DNA from: Luidia sarsii
Taxonomy: Eukaryota > Echinodermata > Asteroidea > Paxillosida > Luidiidae
DNA: 64,000 nt
Reading direction: 5' to 3'
NCBI GenBank assembly: GCA_949987565.1
Contig: OX465110.1
Span: 18,329,481-18,393,480, forward strand
The notes under the pieces are model-generated. The model did no database searches and was not told the DNA's origin. It saw nothing but the letters and a program-made list of their open reading frames with translations. Of the stretch, positions 45,248-51,297 are shown piece by piece. The translations under genes and the position numbers were made by a program. Position 1 is the first letter of the stretch, and every line of letters begins with the position of its first letter.

Positions 45248-45492
45248 ACAAGAGCAACCTCCAGAACGGCTCGCCGGCGAAGAAGCCGCTGAAGCGGGAC
45301 AGCTCCACGCTGACCGGCAACACTGGCAAGCCCGAGCCGGACCTGAACAGCCGGACGGCCTCCACCAAGCCGTCCAAGGCCAAGGCCAAGGAGATCCGCA
45401 AGAAGCGCAACCGCATCGGCAGCGCGGACACCGGCGAGCCCCCCCTCAAGCCGGGCGGCAAGTCGGACAGCAGCTGCTGCCGGCTGGTTTGA
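6309..45492 (+). CDS. SNRK: SNRK, SNF-related serine/threonine kinase (7 coding exons)
   Basis: Seven exons with consistent phases predict 868 residues; from memory human SNRK has 765. Residues 47-300 are an AMPK-family kinase domain: P-loop GRGHFAIV, Lys77 in VAVK, alpha-C Glu95, HRD at 169-171, DFG at 190-192, APE at 214-216. Activation-loop Thr205 in LETSCGS is the position phosphorylated by LKB1 in this family. Residues 318-365 form the UBA domain ([23 protein letters not shown]) that typically follows AMPK-related kinase domains. The C-terminal half is low complexity: an SDASDDD acidic stretch (603-609), Gly/Ser runs, ten prolines (778-787), a basic [13 protein letters not shown] segment near 831-843, and the terminus CCRLV. 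SNRK is an LKB1-activated kinase linked to metabolism. All catalytic residues are intact, so I infer an active enzyme. Start: two tandem ATGs, 6309 and 6312. Confidence 0.97.
7124..7597. mobile_element. Mutator-like MITE with long terminal inverted repeats
   Basis: Terminal inverted repeats of about 100 bp begin TAGTCC(A/C)ACTTACTGGG at both ends and continue through GATCTGTCGCACTAGC and CATTCTCAAC. A perfect 9-bp duplication, GCATTGACT, flanks the element (7115-7123 and 7598-7606). Length is 474 bp with no transposase frame. Long inverted ends plus a 9-bp duplication are the signature of Mutator-like elements; this one must be mobilised in trans. Confidence 0.85.
7607..8379. other. SNRK intron 1 segment
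   Basis: Apart from the repeat copy at 7769-7890, nothing distinctive is seen in this stretch of ordinary intron sequence. Confidence 0.6.
7769..7890. repeat. Interspersed repeat, copy 2
   Basis: It is related to 1733-1855 in the same orientation. Shared blocks include AAATTCGGCG, CAGGTTTTGTCAG, GCCTGAGCATGAGCCTG and CCATGGGTTC. Class is undetermined. Confidence 0.5.
8380..8430 (+). mobile_element. GACG-family MITE, copy D (half element)
   Basis: A single arm reading AGTGGGCCTGACGTTTCGAT then CCTAGCAGGACCTTTCTCAA. The mirror arm is missing, so this is a truncated or half copy. Confidence 0.75.
8431..10177. other. SNRK intron 1 segment, no feature seen
   Basis: AT-rich intron sequence with scattered ACATGT motifs. 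A local repetition around CTGTTGC(C/T)ATG near 9590-9615 is minor. No exon, RNA gene or element ends were recognised. Confidence 0.5.
10178..10576. mobile_element. AATCGCGATT-family MITE, copy 1
   Basis: The ends are inverted: GGGCAGTTTCCACT on the left and AGTGGAAACGGCCC on the right. Many copies of a GATTCAAATCGC-type motif occur in both orientations. The centre shares CAGGAAGTGCCATGCTTG with the fuller copy at 59332-59813. There is no coding capacity, and a target duplication is not clear. Confidence 0.65.
10577..11470. repeat. (GTACAT)n palindromic microsatellite cluster 1
   Basis: Long runs of alternating GTACAT and its own complement, interrupted by unique bases. Since GTAC and ACATGT are both self-complementary, every run can fold on itself. 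Translations give artefactual His-Val, Tyr-Met or Cys-Thr repeats in all frames. Confidence 0.9.
11471..13640. other. SNRK intron 1 segment, mostly featureless
   Basis: It contains a run of 13 G near 12388, a short TC repeat near 12860, an A tract at 13596-13612 and a few GTACAT runs. None of the open frames on either strand resembles a known protein. No transposon ends were found. Confidence 0.5.
13645..13744. mobile_element. GACG-family MITE, copy E (inverted pair)
   Basis: A forward core (GACGTTTCGATCCTAGCGGG) is followed by a diverged reverse core (ATCCCACTATTAGATCGAAG), separated by CAGAATGATTCTGCC, itself nearly palindromic. Confidence 0.7.
13782..14162. mobile_element. TTAA-flanked MITE, copy 1 (intact)
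   Basis: The ends AGCCCCTACACAACATTGGT and ACCAATGTTGTGTAGGGGCT are perfect inverted repeats of 20 bp. TTAA lies on both sides (13778-13781 and 14163-14166). Length is 381 bp with no transposase. TTAA target duplication is the hallmark of piggyBac-type transposition. Copies 2 and 3 are at 34030-34804 and 49623-49971. Confidence 0.85.
14690..14840 (+). repeat. (CT)n polypyrimidine tract
   Basis: About 150 bp of almost pure C and T on the plus strand, mostly CTCTCT and CCCTCC. It is low complexity and explains the Ser/Leu/Pro and Arg/Glu open frames on either strand. Confidence 0.9.
15055..15245 (-). mobile_element. GACG-family MITE, copy F
   Basis: It reads GTCACTCTGCCTTTGAGAAA then GGTCCTGCTAGGATCGAAAT, GCCCACTCAATTTTGAGATT and TTTAGTCAGTAAGCAGTTTG. 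The terminal flank block (TTTTGGTCATTTTAGTCAGT) is then repeated once more in tandem. Confidence 0.75.
15280..16100. repeat. (GTACAT)n microsatellite cluster 2
   Basis: Discontinuous runs of GTACAT with unique sequence between them. The region includes a short fragment of the AATCGCGATT MITE (15688-15750) and an inverted pair around 15601-15650 (GTGTACTCTGC and GCAGAGTACAC). Confidence 0.8.
15688..15750 (+). mobile_element. AATCGCGATT-family MITE fragment
   Basis: It contains GAATTGCGATTCAAATCGCG, then TTTTCGTAGTGGGAACGGCC, matching the terminal 60 bp of the copy at 59332-59813. The rest of the element is absent. Confidence 0.7.
16101..16880. other. SNRK intron 1 segment
   Basis: It holds a (GT)n run at 16130-16148 and a C run near 16196. 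Two loosely similar blocks with CAGGAAGTAG (about 16513 and 16746) suggest an old tandem duplication. No exon is seen. Confidence 0.45.
16891..17073. mobile_element. 183-bp MITE with 9-bp target duplication
   Basis: Inverted arms of about 46 bp begin CGCAGTGGCTGTTGTTACGG on both strands with one mismatch. The direct repeat AAATATAAA lies immediately outside (16882-16890 and 17074-17082). The 9-bp duplication is Mutator-like. Its arms are unrelated in sequence to the other 9-bp elements at 4925 and 7124. Confidence 0.8.
17495..17575 (+). repeat. Short G-rich tandem repeat
   Basis: Three copies of TGTACGCCTTT, each followed by a G run of 7 to about 14. The G runs could form quadruplexes, and their exact lengths may be unreliable in an assembly. 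Confidence 0.8.
17700..18660. other. SNRK intron 1 segment, no feature seen
   Basis: Ordinary intron sequence with a short CA repeat near 17893, a poly-A tract at 17943-17959 and isolated GTACAT motifs. No coding or element structure was recognised. Confidence 0.45.
18661..19190. repeat. (GTACAT)n microsatellite cluster 3
   Basis: Scattered runs of GTACAT, the densest at 18990-19095, separated by unique sequence. Confidence 0.8.
19401..19444. repeat. 30-bp perfect palindrome flanked by GTTACGG
   Basis: CATGGAGGAATAAGT is followed directly by its exact reverse complement (19408-19437). The 7-bp direct repeat GTTACGG lies on either side. A half copy (ATGGAGGAATAAGAAC) is at about 19269 and a related palindrome is at 20784-20810. 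Confidence 0.75.
19966..20060 (+). repeat. Possible tRNA-derived SINE head
   Basis: GATGGCTCAGGTGGTGGAGT resembles a tRNA A box, and CAGTTTCAGTTCCTGG about 35 nt later resembles a decayed B box. No cloverleaf is convincing, so this is a retrotransposon fragment at most. Confidence 0.35.
20085..20715. repeat. (GTACAT)n microsatellite cluster 4
   Basis: Dense ACATGTAC and TGTACA runs, with intervening degenerate sequence of the same flavour. Apparent open frames on both strands are repeat translations. Confidence 0.85.
20784..20810. repeat. ATGGAGGA palindrome flanked by GTACGG
   Basis: CCATGGAGGA and TCCTCCATGG are inverted around a 7-nt loop. GTACGG is present directly on each side, like the GTTACGG flanks of the palindrome at 19408-19437. 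Confidence 0.65.
21143..21320. mobile_element. GACG-family MITE, copy G (inverted pair)
   Basis: The forward arm (AATTTAGTGGGCCTGACGTT...CAAAGGCAGAGTG) faces the reverse arm (CACTCTGCCTTTGAGGAAGG...ACGTCAGGCGCACTAAATT). It is followed by TTTTAATCAGTAAGCAGTTT, the outer flank of the family. Confidence 0.8.
21380..22990. repeat. (GTACAT)n microsatellite cluster 5 (largest)
   Basis: About 1.6 kb dominated by GTACAT on both strands, including uninterrupted runs at 21540-21640 and 22518-22552. This is the longest such cluster in the window and the source of a spurious 245-codon open frame. Confidence 0.9.
23455..23705 (+). repeat. 34-bp minisatellite
   Basis: Three good copies of TACAGTAGCCAGTGGCCTCT plus GGGCTACCGGTA(T/G)G, with degenerate GGCCAGTGGCCTATG copies on the right. 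The spurious frame through it encodes repeated Ala-Ser-Gly-Leu-Trp-like blocks. Confidence 0.85.
24245..27130. other. SNRK intron 1 segment, mostly featureless
   Basis: Ordinary sequence with G runs near 24957 and 24993, a diverged GACG-family copy at 25764-25905 and small GTACAT runs. No exon or RNA gene was recognised. Confidence 0.45.
25764..25905. mobile_element. GACG-family MITE, copy H (decayed)
   Basis: GAGACTGATGTTTGGATCCTAGC and then TGCCTTTGATGAAGG...CAGTTTGCAACATTTTT keep the order of the family but carry many substitutions and deletions. Confidence 0.5.
27141..27585. mobile_element. hAT-like MITE with CAGGCATGCAACT ends
   Basis: The 13-bp terminal inverted repeats CAGGCATGCAACT and AGTTGCATGCCTG bound 445 bp without a coding frame. 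GTAAGT is duplicated on each side (27135-27140 and 27586-27591). The CAG...CTG termini suggest hAT, although hAT usually duplicates 8 bp and only 6 match here. The related sequence at 39655-39745 lacks the insertion. Confidence 0.7.
27480..27530. repeat. ATTT repeat and T tract
   Basis: Six or seven tandem ATTT units followed by a run of 12 T, inside the hAT-like element. Confidence 0.85.
27641..30187. other. Right end of SNRK intron 1
   Basis: It contains a GACG-family half copy (28238-28282), GTACAT runs near 28320-28345 and 28620-28650, and a C run at 29470-29489. The final 60 bases are T-rich and lead to the exon 2 acceptor. No nested gene was found. Confidence 0.5.
28238..28282 (+). mobile_element. 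GACG-family MITE, copy I (half, decayed)
   Basis: GGGCCTGATGTTTCAATCCT followed by AGCATGACACCTTTCTCAAT matches one arm of the family with five or so changes. Confidence 0.6.
30188..30329 (+). CDS. SNRK: SNRK coding exon 2
   Basis: It encodes residues 229-276 of the kinase C-lobe: [36 protein letters not shown] and HISEDCK. The acceptor is CTGACAG and the donor is AAGGA|GTAAGT. Two bases are left to pair with the T that starts exon 3, making Asp. Confidence 0.97.
30345..30440 (+). repeat. (GGT/GAT)n trinucleotide repeat
   Basis: GGTGGTGGT runs interspersed with GGTGAT, beginning about 15 bp after the exon 2 donor. It accounts for a poly-His frame on the minus strand. Confidence 0.9.
30441..32449. 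other. SNRK intron 2 segment, mostly featureless
   Basis: It holds a hairpin at 31760-31792 (AATGGACCCATTC and its complement around 5 nt), A tracts near 31328 and 31818, and a few GTACAT runs. No exon or transposon was recognised. Confidence 0.45.
32450..32506. mobile_element. GACG-family MITE, copy J
   Basis: A short inverted pair: GATCCCGGCAGGAATCTTTC and AAGGTCCTGCCAGGATCGAAAC with ATCAGGCC. It is diverged from the consensus at the CTAG centre. Confidence 0.6.
32508..32850. mobile_element. TTAAAGG-ended repeat, copy 1
   Basis: It starts TTAAAGGTCCTATACCAC and ends GATCTCCCCTTTAA. The interior shares TTTTTAGCTCAAATAGTAAT, CACCGTTCTGTAGTGTAAG and GGAAATCTGTGGACATCGAT with 42031-42215. It may be another TTAA-targeting non-autonomous element. 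Confidence 0.5.
33052..33077 (+). repeat. Poly-A tract
   Basis: A run of about 26 A. It could be a retroposed tail, but no recognisable retroelement precedes it. Confidence 0.8.
34112..34215 (+). mobile_element. GACG-family MITE, copy K (nested)
   Basis: It has the full left arm: GTGATATACAGAAATGTTGC, AAATTTAGTGGGCCTGACGT, GATCCTAGCAGGACCTTTCT, GGCAGAGTGACAAGGAC. It is inserted in the TTAA MITE. Confidence 0.75.
34598..34680 (-). mobile_element. GACG-family MITE, copy L (nested)
   Basis: The opposite arm: TTGTCCTTGTCACTTTGCCT, GAAAGGTCCTGCTAGGATCG, AAGCGTCAGGCCCACTCAAT. It faces copy K across about 380 bp, and the GTCC/GGAC flanks are complementary. Confidence 0.75.
35125..35315 (+). repeat. 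Degenerate tandem repeat (CAACCATGCA motif)
   Basis: CAACC(A/G)TGCA recurs at irregular spacing of about 25-30 nt, often followed by AGCC or AAGGCC. It looks like an old minisatellite. Confidence 0.6.
35816..36539 (+). promoter_or_regulatory. SNRK: AG-free polypyrimidine tract leading to SNRK exon 3
   Basis: From 35816 to 36537 the plus strand contains no AG dinucleotide; the next AG is the exon 3 acceptor at 36538-36539. From about 35880 the tract is almost only C and T with isolated A (CTCCTC, CCATCC, CCACCT). Such AG exclusion zones normally span tens of nucleotides between branch point and acceptor, so the branch point could lie very far upstream. The tract also has the composition of triplex-forming DNA. 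Confidence 0.85.
36540..36746 (+). CDS. SNRK: SNRK coding exon 3
   Basis: It encodes residues 277-345: the end of the kinase domain ([25 protein letters not shown]) and the start of the UBA domain ([20 protein letters not shown]). The acceptor is CCTGTCAG and the donor is ATGAA|GTGAGT. The terminal AA pairs with A of exon 4 to give Lys. Confidence 0.97.
36747..38404 (+). other. SNRK intron 3 (1.7 kb)
   Basis: It runs from GTGAGT to CTGTGCAG. No repeats of the main families were recognised here and no additional exon fits the phases. Confidence 0.85.
38405..38563 (+). CDS. SNRK: SNRK coding exon 4
   Basis: It encodes residues 346-398: [20 protein letters not shown] completes the UBA domain, followed by a charged linker. 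The acceptor is GTGCAG and the donor is CCACG|GTGAGC. Confidence 0.96.
38600..39080 (+). repeat. 88-bp higher-order minisatellite in SNRK intron 4
   Basis: An 88-bp unit made of two related halves of about 44 bp (CACAGGTTGGCCACTAGCTG and CACAGGTTGGCTACTAGCCG types) repeats about four times, with degenerate half units on the left. It fills most of the 711-bp intron. Confidence 0.9.
39275..39554 (+). CDS. SNRK: SNRK coding exon 5
   Basis: It encodes residues 399-491, a Pro/Ala/Ser-rich disordered linker containing [19 protein letters not shown] and [14 protein letters not shown]. It ends in phase 0 at GAC|GTAAGC. The frame continues the exon 4 reading through Arg398. No catalytic role is expected; serine-rich basic motifs could be phosphorylation sites. 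Confidence 0.93.
39555..41176 (+). other. SNRK intron 5 (1.6 kb)
   Basis: It contains the repeat copy at 39655-39745 that lacks the hAT-like insertion, a degenerate CTAAT-rich stretch at 40240-40310, and a pyrimidine-rich region before the exon 6 acceptor. Confidence 0.8.
39655..39745. repeat. Uninterrupted paralogue of the repeat at 27075-27640
   Basis: GTGTGGCCTATCGCAGCTAA, GGTTATCCGTCGTAATAGTT, GAGCTGGCGGTGCGTCGTAA and GGCTTTGG follow the order of the flanks of the insertion at 27141-27585. A third partial relative, in reverse, is near 47585-47640. Confidence 0.55.
41177..41357 (+). CDS. SNRK: SNRK coding exon 6
   Basis: It encodes residues 492-551: an acidic start ([14 protein letters not shown]), then basic and Asn-rich sequence ending in [14 protein letters not shown]. 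From memory the human protein has VLNQIFEEGE at the corresponding place. The acceptor is TTTCATAG and the donor is GAAG|GTGGGT. Confidence 0.93.
42031..42215. mobile_element. TTAAAGG-ended repeat, copy 2
   Basis: It starts TTAAAGGCCCTAGG and ends TATTAGGCCTTTGAA, inverted ends with one TTAA altered. It shares TTTTAGCTCAAATGGTAAT and GCACCGTTCTGTAGTGTAAG with 32508-32850 but is shorter. Confidence 0.55.
42806..42910 (-). mobile_element. GACG-family MITE, copy M (half)
   Basis: GGAAGGTCCTGCTAGGATCA then AAATGTCGGGCCCTCTACTT and TTTTTAGTCATCACATTTTT give one arm with a shortened flank. Confidence 0.65.
43278..43540. mobile_element. Inverted-repeat element, TAGGAGGGTTTG ends
   Basis: The two halves are reverse complements over about 100 bp: TAGGAGGGTTTG(C/T)GGTGAC, ACACCATGTA, AAGAAGAGGTA and CTGAAAAGAACCC occur from each end inward. 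A related element is at 61013-61152. No clear target duplication was found. Confidence 0.65.
44287..44440. mobile_element. GACG-family MITE, copy N (tight palindrome)
   Basis: AAAATTTAGTGGGCCTGACG...GCAGGACCTTTGAGAAAGGTCCTGC...CAGGCCCACTAAATTTT is an almost perfect palindrome about 85 bp long. It is followed by one outer flank (TTTAGTCAGTAAGCAGTTTG, CATTTTTGTATATCAC). It lies 100 bp upstream of SNRK exon 7. Confidence 0.85.
44540..45492 (+). CDS. SNRK: SNRK coding exon 7 and stop
   Basis: It encodes residues 552-868 and a TGA at 45490-45492. The content is very GC-rich: [15 protein letters not shown], Gly and Ser runs, a helix-prone [31 protein letters not shown], ten prolines, a lysine-rich patch and the final CCRLV. 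From memory the human protein has SSSETSDDDSESRRR, a GELVESLKLMSL helix, KYIIDPQNG and a C-terminal CCHVI at equivalent places, which supports homology across the disordered tail. Confidence 0.95.
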
Positions 45493-48350
45493 CAATCGTG
45501 AACAAGTTTAAAGGGGCCAGGCTCTTTAATACCGGGTTGATTGCAGTGATCTTTTTTCTCTTTCTTTAAAAAAAAAAAAAATTAAAAAATCTAATCCCGT
45601 CTTTTTAGAATGAATACCCAAGTGTAAAAAAATACCCCCAATGTTTAGCCTACCTGTTTATTTCGGTTTCATTCAAGATAATTGTACAGTACGTGGCCTG
45701 GCCCCTTTAAACTTGATTGAAATCCTCGTAGGAATAATAAGCCCAAAGGGAAAGAACATTTATAAAAATTCTTCCAAATATGAAAAAAAAAAATGGCTCA
45801 GAAAGCTTCCGGAAAACACTGATGACATCAGAGTGTGTACATACTGTAGCAACCTCCCCCCTCCAGTGTATAACTTGTTTGAGTTTACGAGAGCAGTTCC
45901 TTTTGAAGCATCCTCTCGTAATATTGAGCAGATTTGGTGTTACACGGACACAAGCCAGTCCGTCTGAATCGTGTTGTATTGAAGGGGGAGGGGGGAGGTT
46001 ATTCCGTTAGGGTTTAAAAATTCAGGGATGTTAGGTCCAAGTCACAGCAGACTGAGATCGACTCCCCCCAGTATCTGAAGCACTGCCAGCAATACCAAAG
46101 AAGTCACTTCGCTCAGTCCTTGTTTTAAAATTTGGGGGGGGGGGGCGGGCTCACTCACAACTTCACAGTGGTTGCCAGCATTTAGATGCATCTTGCCGTC
46201 AGCAGTTTTGGATCAGCAAGACCACAACCGAGGGAACTGCTCTCCTGGGCTCCTTGGAGTTTGTCATTTCTCCTCTCCTCCCCGTTATTTTTCTCTCGGT
46301 CCCCACATCTTTCTTTGGTCAAACCACGACGGGCACGTAGAGCATACGGACGGGCAGCATCGATTAGACAAAGACACCGGGATGCTGTAATGCCACGGGG
46401 GACCCGACCAGCGTCAAACTATGAAGTAAAGAGCACCCCTAAAAGCTTGTATTCGTGCGACGGGATGCGCGTTTGAAAATGCCCGTGATTCTGTGACACT
46501 ATGCGGTGATGCTCACGCACAAAATTGTGCTTTTCCTAGTTCCTATATACGTGCATGGTGGTGCTCTGTACTTCCACCCATTCTTTTTCCAAGATGGCAG
46601 CCTCCGTGGCATTACAGTTGGGTGCTCACTGCTGTCTGTCCATAGGTTATGTGTGTCTGTGGGAAGAACGGTCCAGTCAATCTTGCATCTCCCAGGTCAT
46701 GCCACATTGGTAGAAACAAAACCTGTAATGAGATAAACAAGTATCAAGGGAAAAACCATGCTGAATGGATTGCCAATGATTTGTAAATATTATTATAAAG
46801 AAAAATGTAGAAATAACACGTTTTGGATCCTTCAACTGCTGGCTCAGTTGATGGATCCGGGGAAGACTTCTACCTAAGTTATTTGTTTGGGTTTTCATAT
46901 TTTATTTGTTCTATTGGGCTGCAGGAAGAAGAAAAAAGTTATTTTGACCGAATTATTTTTAATGTATGCATCGGCATTCATCTCCCTGCAGTCCGGGACT
47001 TTTTCCTGGGGTCGTGAAAGCGAGTGTCCATGAAGAATAGGGATTTCAAAATTCCTTTGCTGTCAGATGAAAGATCAAAAAGGCTAGCGGTCTGAAATTG
47101 GTGCGGGGTGTGCCAAAGCTAACTTGGACTACCTCTCTGGTGGATACCTTGTGACTGTGGCGCCACTGGCTTACGTCGCGATGGGGGTGGTGCTGATTCT
47201 GGGCGCCATTAGACACTGGGGTTCTCCCATTGTCTTTTCCTCATGGTAGACGTCTGGAGAGGGAGAGGGAGAGGAAGAGGGGGAGAGAGAGAGAGAGAGA
47301 GAGAAAGAGAGACAGGGACAGAGGGGGAGAGGAGAAAGAGGCAAAAGAGAGAGGGGTTATAGAGCAGCGCTTTCAGAATGAAGATGGAGGGCTTGCTTTG
47401 TTTACTGTCTCACAGAAATGGGAGCATGTTTAAAACATTGTTTGTGACACTGTTTTATAGTGCACGAGAACAAAGCAATGTCTCCACAAGGATACAACAA
47501 TAAGAGAGAGTGTGTGTGTGTGTACGTGTATGTGATGGTTTCCAGCTATGGCCCCCTATGAAGGCCTGGGGTGAATTTCACAAAGAAAGCCTTACGATGC
47601 ATCGTATCAACTCCAAGTTGTTATACACCGTATGTTTTCTGTGCTTCGCTCATCGTCTTGCAATCGATCGCAAGTTTCGACGAGTTTGGAGAAATCGACC
47701 GGCGGTCATATTCGTCTACACCAGCTGCCCCTGCCCATCCCATAATCCATCCCACAATGCAATGGGTAAACGACGCGACTCCATCACAGGCCATGCGCGG
47801 ATTCAGTAGCTGTGGCCATGGCCAGTAATAATGCGCGAGTCAAAAGGGAGTTGGCCGCAGCCGCTTAGCTAGCGACCTCCATAGACTCGTGTGCAACTGG
47901 AAGCTGTAGCCGACGAATCCAGTAAGGGGCTGTAGAGTCATGATTTTGACATACGTAGGCACAGCATCCTAAGCGCAGCTGGAAAGGGAGAATGGAGTTC
48001 TTGATTTCGCTTTTTTCAGATCTGTCAAGAAAATTTCGTGATAATTATGGTAAGATTTCAAAAGCTATAAATCTTTATTCCTGCTTTGCCTGCCCATTCA
48101 GCAGGTACTATTTATATTGGGAGGGTTTTTTTTTTAGGGAGGGAAGGCCGTTTTAAATTTTTAAATTTTGTTTTCTTAATTTATATTCAACCAAAAATAA
48201 GATTGTACCAAGTCTAAATACTGATGATTATATAATAGCCTTACATTCACTTGTATATAGTGTACATGGTTGTATGGATTGTCCTAGGTCGTCTGGTGGG
48301 GTATTTAAAAAAACAAAAACTTATAAATAAATAAAGTCTGTTTGTAGCTG
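45493..48350 (+). other. SNRK: Probable SNRK 3' UTR
   Basis: No coding frame continues. Overlapping AATAAA signals at 48326-48331 and 48330-48335 are followed by T/G-rich sequence (GTCTGTTTGTAG), a plausible cleavage site. A Pumilio-type TGTAAATA lies at 46782-46789. A GA-rich repeat lies at 47258-47355. A second AATAAA at 52445-52450 would make a much longer UTR. The choice cannot be made from sequence. Confidence 0.45.
47258..47355 (+). repeat. (GA)n purine-rich repeat
   Basis: About 100 bp of AGAGAG and GGGAGA, with few pyrimidines; it explains the Arg/Glu-rich open frame. Confidence 0.9.
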
Positions 48351-49622
48351 GCTACACACTGGGTGGTTTTTATCCAGTTTTACCCTTGTGAAATTGTATC
48401 ATAGCTTCATACGAAAAAAACAAAAACTATAACACAAATGTACCATAGATTGTGAGTTCTGTAATTGTACATTAAGTATATAAGTTAACGTGTGCAAAAA
48501 TTAATAATAAAAAGGTTGAATTATTGTTGTTTAAGAAAGAAAACAAAAGAGAAGGGGGAAAAAAAAGTTAAGTTATTATGAATCAACAAGAGATGTTTAA
48601 CGGTTTTATTGTTTATACAAACCCAAGGGTTTTTAGACTGTAGATCATTTTAAAGAGAAAACAGATATCACGGTTATTGTGTGATTTGATTTCAGTATTT
48701 TGGGAGGAAAATATGTACATCGTAGACTCGTGAGTATTTGCGCGTAAAAACAAACAATCTCAAAGGAGACAAGTTCGGGTATATGGGTCTCGTAAGTAAA
48801 CGACCTTGGGGTCGGTGTCACTCCCAATGGCCGAGACTGGTCTCCCCACCCCCCCCCCCAAAGAAAATGTACATCAGTCGAAAGTTGCTGAGCTCGGCAT
48901 AACTGCTGCGGTTAAAAACAAACACCAAACCCTTGTCTCGTGATGATGTCACATCTGGCTTTTTTGTGCCATCGCCTCAGTGATGGAGATTGATGTGTGT
49001 GCGAGGTTAGTCTGGGCCTGTTTGTGAAATTGACTTCTGACCTCAGTTTTGTAGATCGTGGTGGCCAGCCATTTCTGTCAGTCTTGTGCTTCTGGGTTTT
49101 TCGTCTGTCCTCATTTCTGTTGGATTTAAATTTGCTGTCTCACTTGTTCTTTTTTTTTTTTTTAATGACGCTATAATGTGACTTGTAAAAAAAAACCCTG
49201 AGAAATGCAAGAAAAATTGGTCGGGCCAAGTTGTGGATGTTTTCTTCTTCCGACACTGACTACCATGGTCCTGGGGAAAAAAAAATACCCTGAAACCTAT
49301 CACACTAATAAGGCACCTAAACATCACATGAGAAGTGGCAGCAGAATTTAACAATGTTCTTCAAGTGCCAGTATGATGTTTTTTCTCAGATTAAGATCAA
49401 TTGCATGAAATGCTTTCAAGAGAAAGCCAATTTCCTTAAGAATCAATTGAATTGCATTAGCAGGTATGTTTGCCTCTGGGGCCCACAGTTAACATGCTTC
49501 CTTTCTTTTGCACCCACCACCTTTACACACCAACAATAATGATGATGGTACATTACTTGCCCTTTCAAAAAGGGCTTTGTAAGACAGCACATTTTCCCCA
49601 CGGAGATATTCAAAGAGTTTAA

Positions 49623-49971
49623 AGGGATAACACAACATTGGTCAAGGTCAAAGAATAGCATCCATACGTTGTCTGATGCAACGTATGCATGAAATAGCAC
49701 ACCTGTGAAAATTTCTGCTCAATCCGCCAACTGAGTCTCAAGAAAATAGTGAAAACCGCTTCATTTGTTTCCCAAAAATGCAGCATTCAACGCCGTACTG
49801 TTCTGAAAAATAGTTTAGATCTCGGTGAGACGTAATTGATTCTTTACTCTTTTCTCCACAAATACAGCATTTTAGACAGAAATATTTCAGTGTGAGGTTT
49901 CTACCATAACCATCTTTAAATCTGTGAACATTTCTGTTGTTTTTAATCTTACAAATGTTGGGTGTAGGGGC
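49623..49971. mobile_element. TTAA-flanked MITE, copy 3
   Basis: It begins AGGGATAACACAACATTGGT, runs collinear with copy 1 (GAATAGCATCCATAC, CAATCCGCCAACTGAGTCTC, TTAGATCTCGGTGAGACGTA) and ends GGTGTAGGGGC, with TTAA at 49619-49622 and 49972-49975. It is slightly shorter than copy 1 because of small deletions. Confidence 0.8.
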
Positions 49972-50838
49972 TTAAAACTTTTTAAGAGTGGCTTAAAAAA
50001 AGTTGCAAAATGCTGTCCAAAATGCCATTCATACCCATTTTGTCATTTTTTAAGTGCTTACCGTTAAATGAATGGGCCTGTCATTGATGGTTGCATGTCT
50101 TTCCAATTCTGCTGCATATTGCCGGACACCGCTGGGTCTTGGGAAATCTCAGCTCTTTGACTAGTTGTAGTAGTTGGAAGCAAACAGATCTATAACCAGT
50201 GTGCTTCCATCCGGTTATATCTGCTGTGCTATTCACCATAGCAAACGTCCAATGACCTTTCCACATGTGTACGTCAAGTTGGCAACGGCAACATTCTTCT
50301 CTATCTGCTTGGCCTGGCTAGCTAGATTTTTATTTCATGAATCAGAAGTTCAAATTTAGAACAATGCGAAGATCACAATAGCATCTAGAGAATCGGATTT
50401 TTTCACCAGAGAACTTTTGTTTTTAAACGGTCCAGTACATTATGTTAAGACCTGTAAGAAAACAGAAGTAAATCTGGCTGTAAAGGATAAAAAAAAAATG
50501 TAACATTTATATCTCATCAACATGTGCCCAGTATTTTTGGAGATTTTTAACATTCTGAAAACTAGTATTACTAGTAATGGTAACAATAACAGTAACAGTA
50601 AGCCAATTTGGTATTACAATACACCCTACTCTCATTTCTGCAAACAGTAATCTGCCCTACCTATGGGAAGCGAGTTTCCACATTTTATTTGTTTAGTACA
50701 CAATGCATGCAACTTGGGATGCATTTTGATTGCCAGTTTTTTTACGTTCCAGGGATGAGTTGAGTTTGTTGTCTTTCTTGTTGCTTGACGTGAGAATCAG
50801 TGTCCGTCTTTTATCAGATCCCAAATGCTGAGTAGCAA

Positions 50839-51297
50839 TATGTGACCCGGCACAGCATAATGAGGAATAACCCCACTTTTGAGATTGACAGAGTATACCT
50901 TTAGCTTTAAAATGATATCAAAATTATTTCCGTGTGAACTTTGTTGTAAATAGTACAAGCGGACTTCACTCGTCCATTTGGTACCAGACACAATATAGCA
51001 GCGCCATTCTAACTCCTCGAAAGCGGCCATTCAAAAAGGCAGGAACTTTACATTTTCGTGAAAACAGTACACAAGCACTCCCCCGAAATCCTCGTTTTTT
51101 CAACATTTAGAGACGGATTTCGGAAAAATCCTTTGGTCATAATATCCTTCAATACATTAACTTTCCGAAAATAAAAAAAATAAAAAATATATATATTTTT
51201 TTAATCGAATTGAGAAGATACTTTGACTTTAGGCTTTGTTTATTCGAAAAGTGTTTTGGTGGGATATTCCTCATGTCGCTGTGCCGGGTCACATATA
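50839..51297. mobile_element. TATGTGACCCGGCACAGC-ended MITE, copy 1
   Basis: The ends are inverted: TATGTGACCCGGCACAGC and GCTGTGCCGGGTCACATA, with AATGAGGAATA and TATTCCTCAT just inside. Length is about 459 bp and non-coding. Copy 2 is at 63461-63721. Terminal TA suggests a TA-targeting (Tc1/mariner-like) family, which is inference. Confidence 0.75.

Noticed and set aside
44692..45495. 267-codon open frame antisense to SNRK exon 7
   Set aside because: It is a GC-rich shadow: Ala/Val/Arg runs mirror the Gly/Pro/Ser repeats of the real exon, and stops are rare because of base composition.
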